A stretch of DNA of 5,781 nt from an archaeon RBG_16_50_20 (GTDB lineage: Archaea; Thermoproteota; Bathyarchaeia; 40CM-2-53-6). The stretch is from contig MEMY01000012.1 of NCBI GenBank assembly GCA_001768965.1, positions 1 to 5,781 of the forward strand, written 5' to 3'. Below, one piece after another: positions 4,493 to 5,781 of this stretch (the first letter of the stretch is position 1; every line of letters starts with the position of its first letter). The notes under the pieces are model-generated. The model searched no databases. It saw nothing but the letters and a program-made list of their open reading frames with translations, and was not told the origin of the DNA. Position numbers and translations under genes: made by a program.

Positions 4493-5781
4493 ATGCCCAT
4501 TGACTGGAAGCAGATCGACAAGAAATGGCAGAGTGAATGGGCCAAGGCAAAACTTTTCGAATCCGACCCTGACTCCAAGCGTCCAAAATGCTTCGTCACT
4601 TTTCCATTCGCATACATGAGCGGCCCACTGCACGTGGGTAGTGGATTCACCGCGGCTCGAATCGACGCGTACGCTCGTTACATGCGCATGCGCGGTTACA
4701 ATGTGCTCTATCCATGGGCCTGGCATTGGACTGGCAAAACCGTAGCTGGCGCGGCTGAGCGAATCAAGATGGGAGATGAGGAATTCATCCGCCCGATAAG
4801 AGAAGTGGACGAGGTTCCTGAGGAAGAGCTTAGGAAATTCGTCGACCCAGTCTACATGGCCCAGTACTACACGAACGTGAACCGGGACGCAGTCAAACGA
4901 TTAGGCATGGCCATTGATTGGCGAAGAGAATTCCACACAAGCTCACTCAACGAGGCCTTCAGCAAATTCGTAACCTGGCAGTACTTGCGACTGAGAGAAC
5001 GAGATTACGTGATCCGTGGGACGCATCCAGTAGTCTGGTGTCCCAAGGACGAGAGCCCAACCGGCGACGCGGACAGACTTGAGGGGGAGGGCGTTAGACC
5101 GGAAGAATTCATATTGATGAAGTTCAAGCTGGGCGACATCTTCCTACCCTGCGCGACCTTCAGACCTGAAACGATCTACGGAGTCACAAACCTTTGGGTC
5201 AATCCAGACGGTGACTATGTCGAGGCAGATGTGAACGGTGAACGTTGGATAATCAGCCAGACTGCATCCCAGAAGCTGCAGAACCAAATGAAACAGGTTC
5301 GAGTCCTACGGAACCTCAAAGGCGCAGAGATAATCGGAAAGAAATGCGTCGATTTGATCCTGGGCAGACAACTGCCAATCCTACCCGGAAACTTCGTCAA
5401 CACCGAAAACGCCACGGGACTAGTCTACAGTGTCCCAGCCCACGCGCCGTTCGACTGGCTAGCGTTAAGAGATGTGCAAAGAAACCCAGCCATGCTTGAG
5501 AAGTTCCACATAGCCGCGGCAGAAGTCTCGGGAATACAACCAATCTCGATCATTTCGGTTGAAGGATATGGTGAGTTTCCAGCAGTCGAGATAGTCGACC
5601 GGATGGGCCTGCGCGATCAGAATGATCCGCGTGCTGAGGAAGCGACGAAGGAGATTTACAAAGCGGAATTTCATGGGGGCATCTTGAAGGATGATTGTGG
5701 TCCCTACTCGAAGCAGAAGGTCGCGGAATTAAAACAAGGGTTAGTCAGAGACTTCAGAGGCAAGGGCATTGCGGATGTGAT
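4493..5781 (+). CDS. leuS: Leucyl-tRNA synthetase, archaeal type, C-terminus beyond the right edge
   Basis: The frame is open for 429 complete codons from an ATG 5 bases after alaS to the window end. It encodes the N-terminal half of a class I synthetase that charges tRNA-Leu; the KMSKS loop and anticodon-binding part lie outside. It starts MPIDWKQIDKKWQSEW like other archaeal LeuRS. The Rossmann-fold half contains TFPFAYMSGPLHVGS (36-50, the HIGH motif), RYMRMRGYNVLYPWAWHWTG (62-81) and IDWRREFHTS (141-150). The editing (CP1) domain begins near 180 and has CATFRPETIYGVTN (220-233) and SVPAHAPFDW (313-322). Asp321 in the latter matches the universal Asp that discharges mischarged tRNA. EGYGEFPAVE (357-366) and ATKEIYKAEFH (384-394) also match P. 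horikoshii LeuRS. Oddities: the HIGH signature reads HVGS, the usual TG(S/T)P after WH is TGKT, and WCPKDESPTGDADR lacks the second Cys pair and the GDHD His of some relatives. Leu rather than Ile/Val specificity is inferred from overall similarity. Confidence 0.95.
   Translation, partial: MPIDWKQIDKKWQSEWAKAKLFESDPDSKRPKCFVTFPFAYMSGPLHVGSGFTAARIDAYARYMRMRGYNVLYPWAWHWTGKTVAGAAERIKMGDEEFIRPIREVDEVPEEELRKFVDPVYMAQYYTNVNRDAVKRLGMAIDWRREFHTSSLNEAFSKFVTWQYLRLRERDYVIRGTHPVVWCPKDESPTGDADRLEGEGVRPEEFILMKFKLGDIFLPCATFRPETIYGVTNLWVNPDGDYVEADVNGERWIISQTASQKLQNQMKQVRVLRNLKGAEIIGKKCVDLILGRQLPILPGNFVNTENATGLVYSVPAHAPFDWLALRDVQRNPAMLEKFHIAAAEVSGIQPISIISVEGYGEFPAVEIVDRMGLRDQNDPRAEEATKEIYKAEFHGGILKDDCGPYSKQKVAELKQGLVRDFRGKGIADV

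Noticed and set aside
5215..5674. Several short open frames on both strands inside leuS
   Set aside because: They are overlapping shadows of the continuous LeuRS frame, which reads through to the window end with conserved editing-domain motifs.

Overview
This 5.8-kb window looks like an archaeal chromosome segment. The strongest evidence is a complete alanyl-tRNA synthetase of the archaeal architecture, with a cysteine-bearing N-terminal extension ahead of the catalytic core. It is followed by the start of an archaeal-type leucyl-tRNA synthetase. TATA-like boxes and archaeal-style ribosome binding sites (GGAGGT; GTGATC) fit this. A TACK-group lineage such as Bathyarchaeia or a relative is my guess from the flavour of the synthetase sequences. 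I cannot confirm it, and no rRNA or tRNA gene is present to place the organism.

Left part, minus strand (about 1-950): a glyoxalase/VOC-family protein followed 6 bases later by a tetratricopeptide-repeat protein that runs off the left edge. The two probably form one transcript starting in the 951-1062 intergenic region. Transcribed away from them is a small SCP2-like (sterol-carrier fold) protein at 1063-1521 with a strong Shine-Dalgarno sequence.

Right part, plus strand (1716-5781): alaS (923 codons), then after 5 bases leuS, which is cut by the right edge after 429 codons. The leuS ribosome binding site overlaps the alaS stop codon, so the two synthetases are probably co-transcribed and translationally coupled.

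The most interesting stretch is the 194-base gap in front of alaS (1522-1715). It holds a TATA-like element and, at the right distance downstream, a 15-codon ORF reading MAAYLLLLALALAPR, in which 11 of 15 codons are Ala or Leu. The ORF ends in the loop of a hairpin, and a second, mutually exclusive hairpin can form just downstream. This is the layout of a leader-peptide sensor, and its codons match the two synthetases encoded next (alanyl and leucyl). It is only a hypothesis: it may equally be a short hydrophobic ORF arising by chance or a degraded membrane microprotein. A second point of interest is the leuS catalytic signature, which reads HVGS instead of the usual HxGH. No mobile element, CRISPR array, tRNA or rRNA gene was seen.
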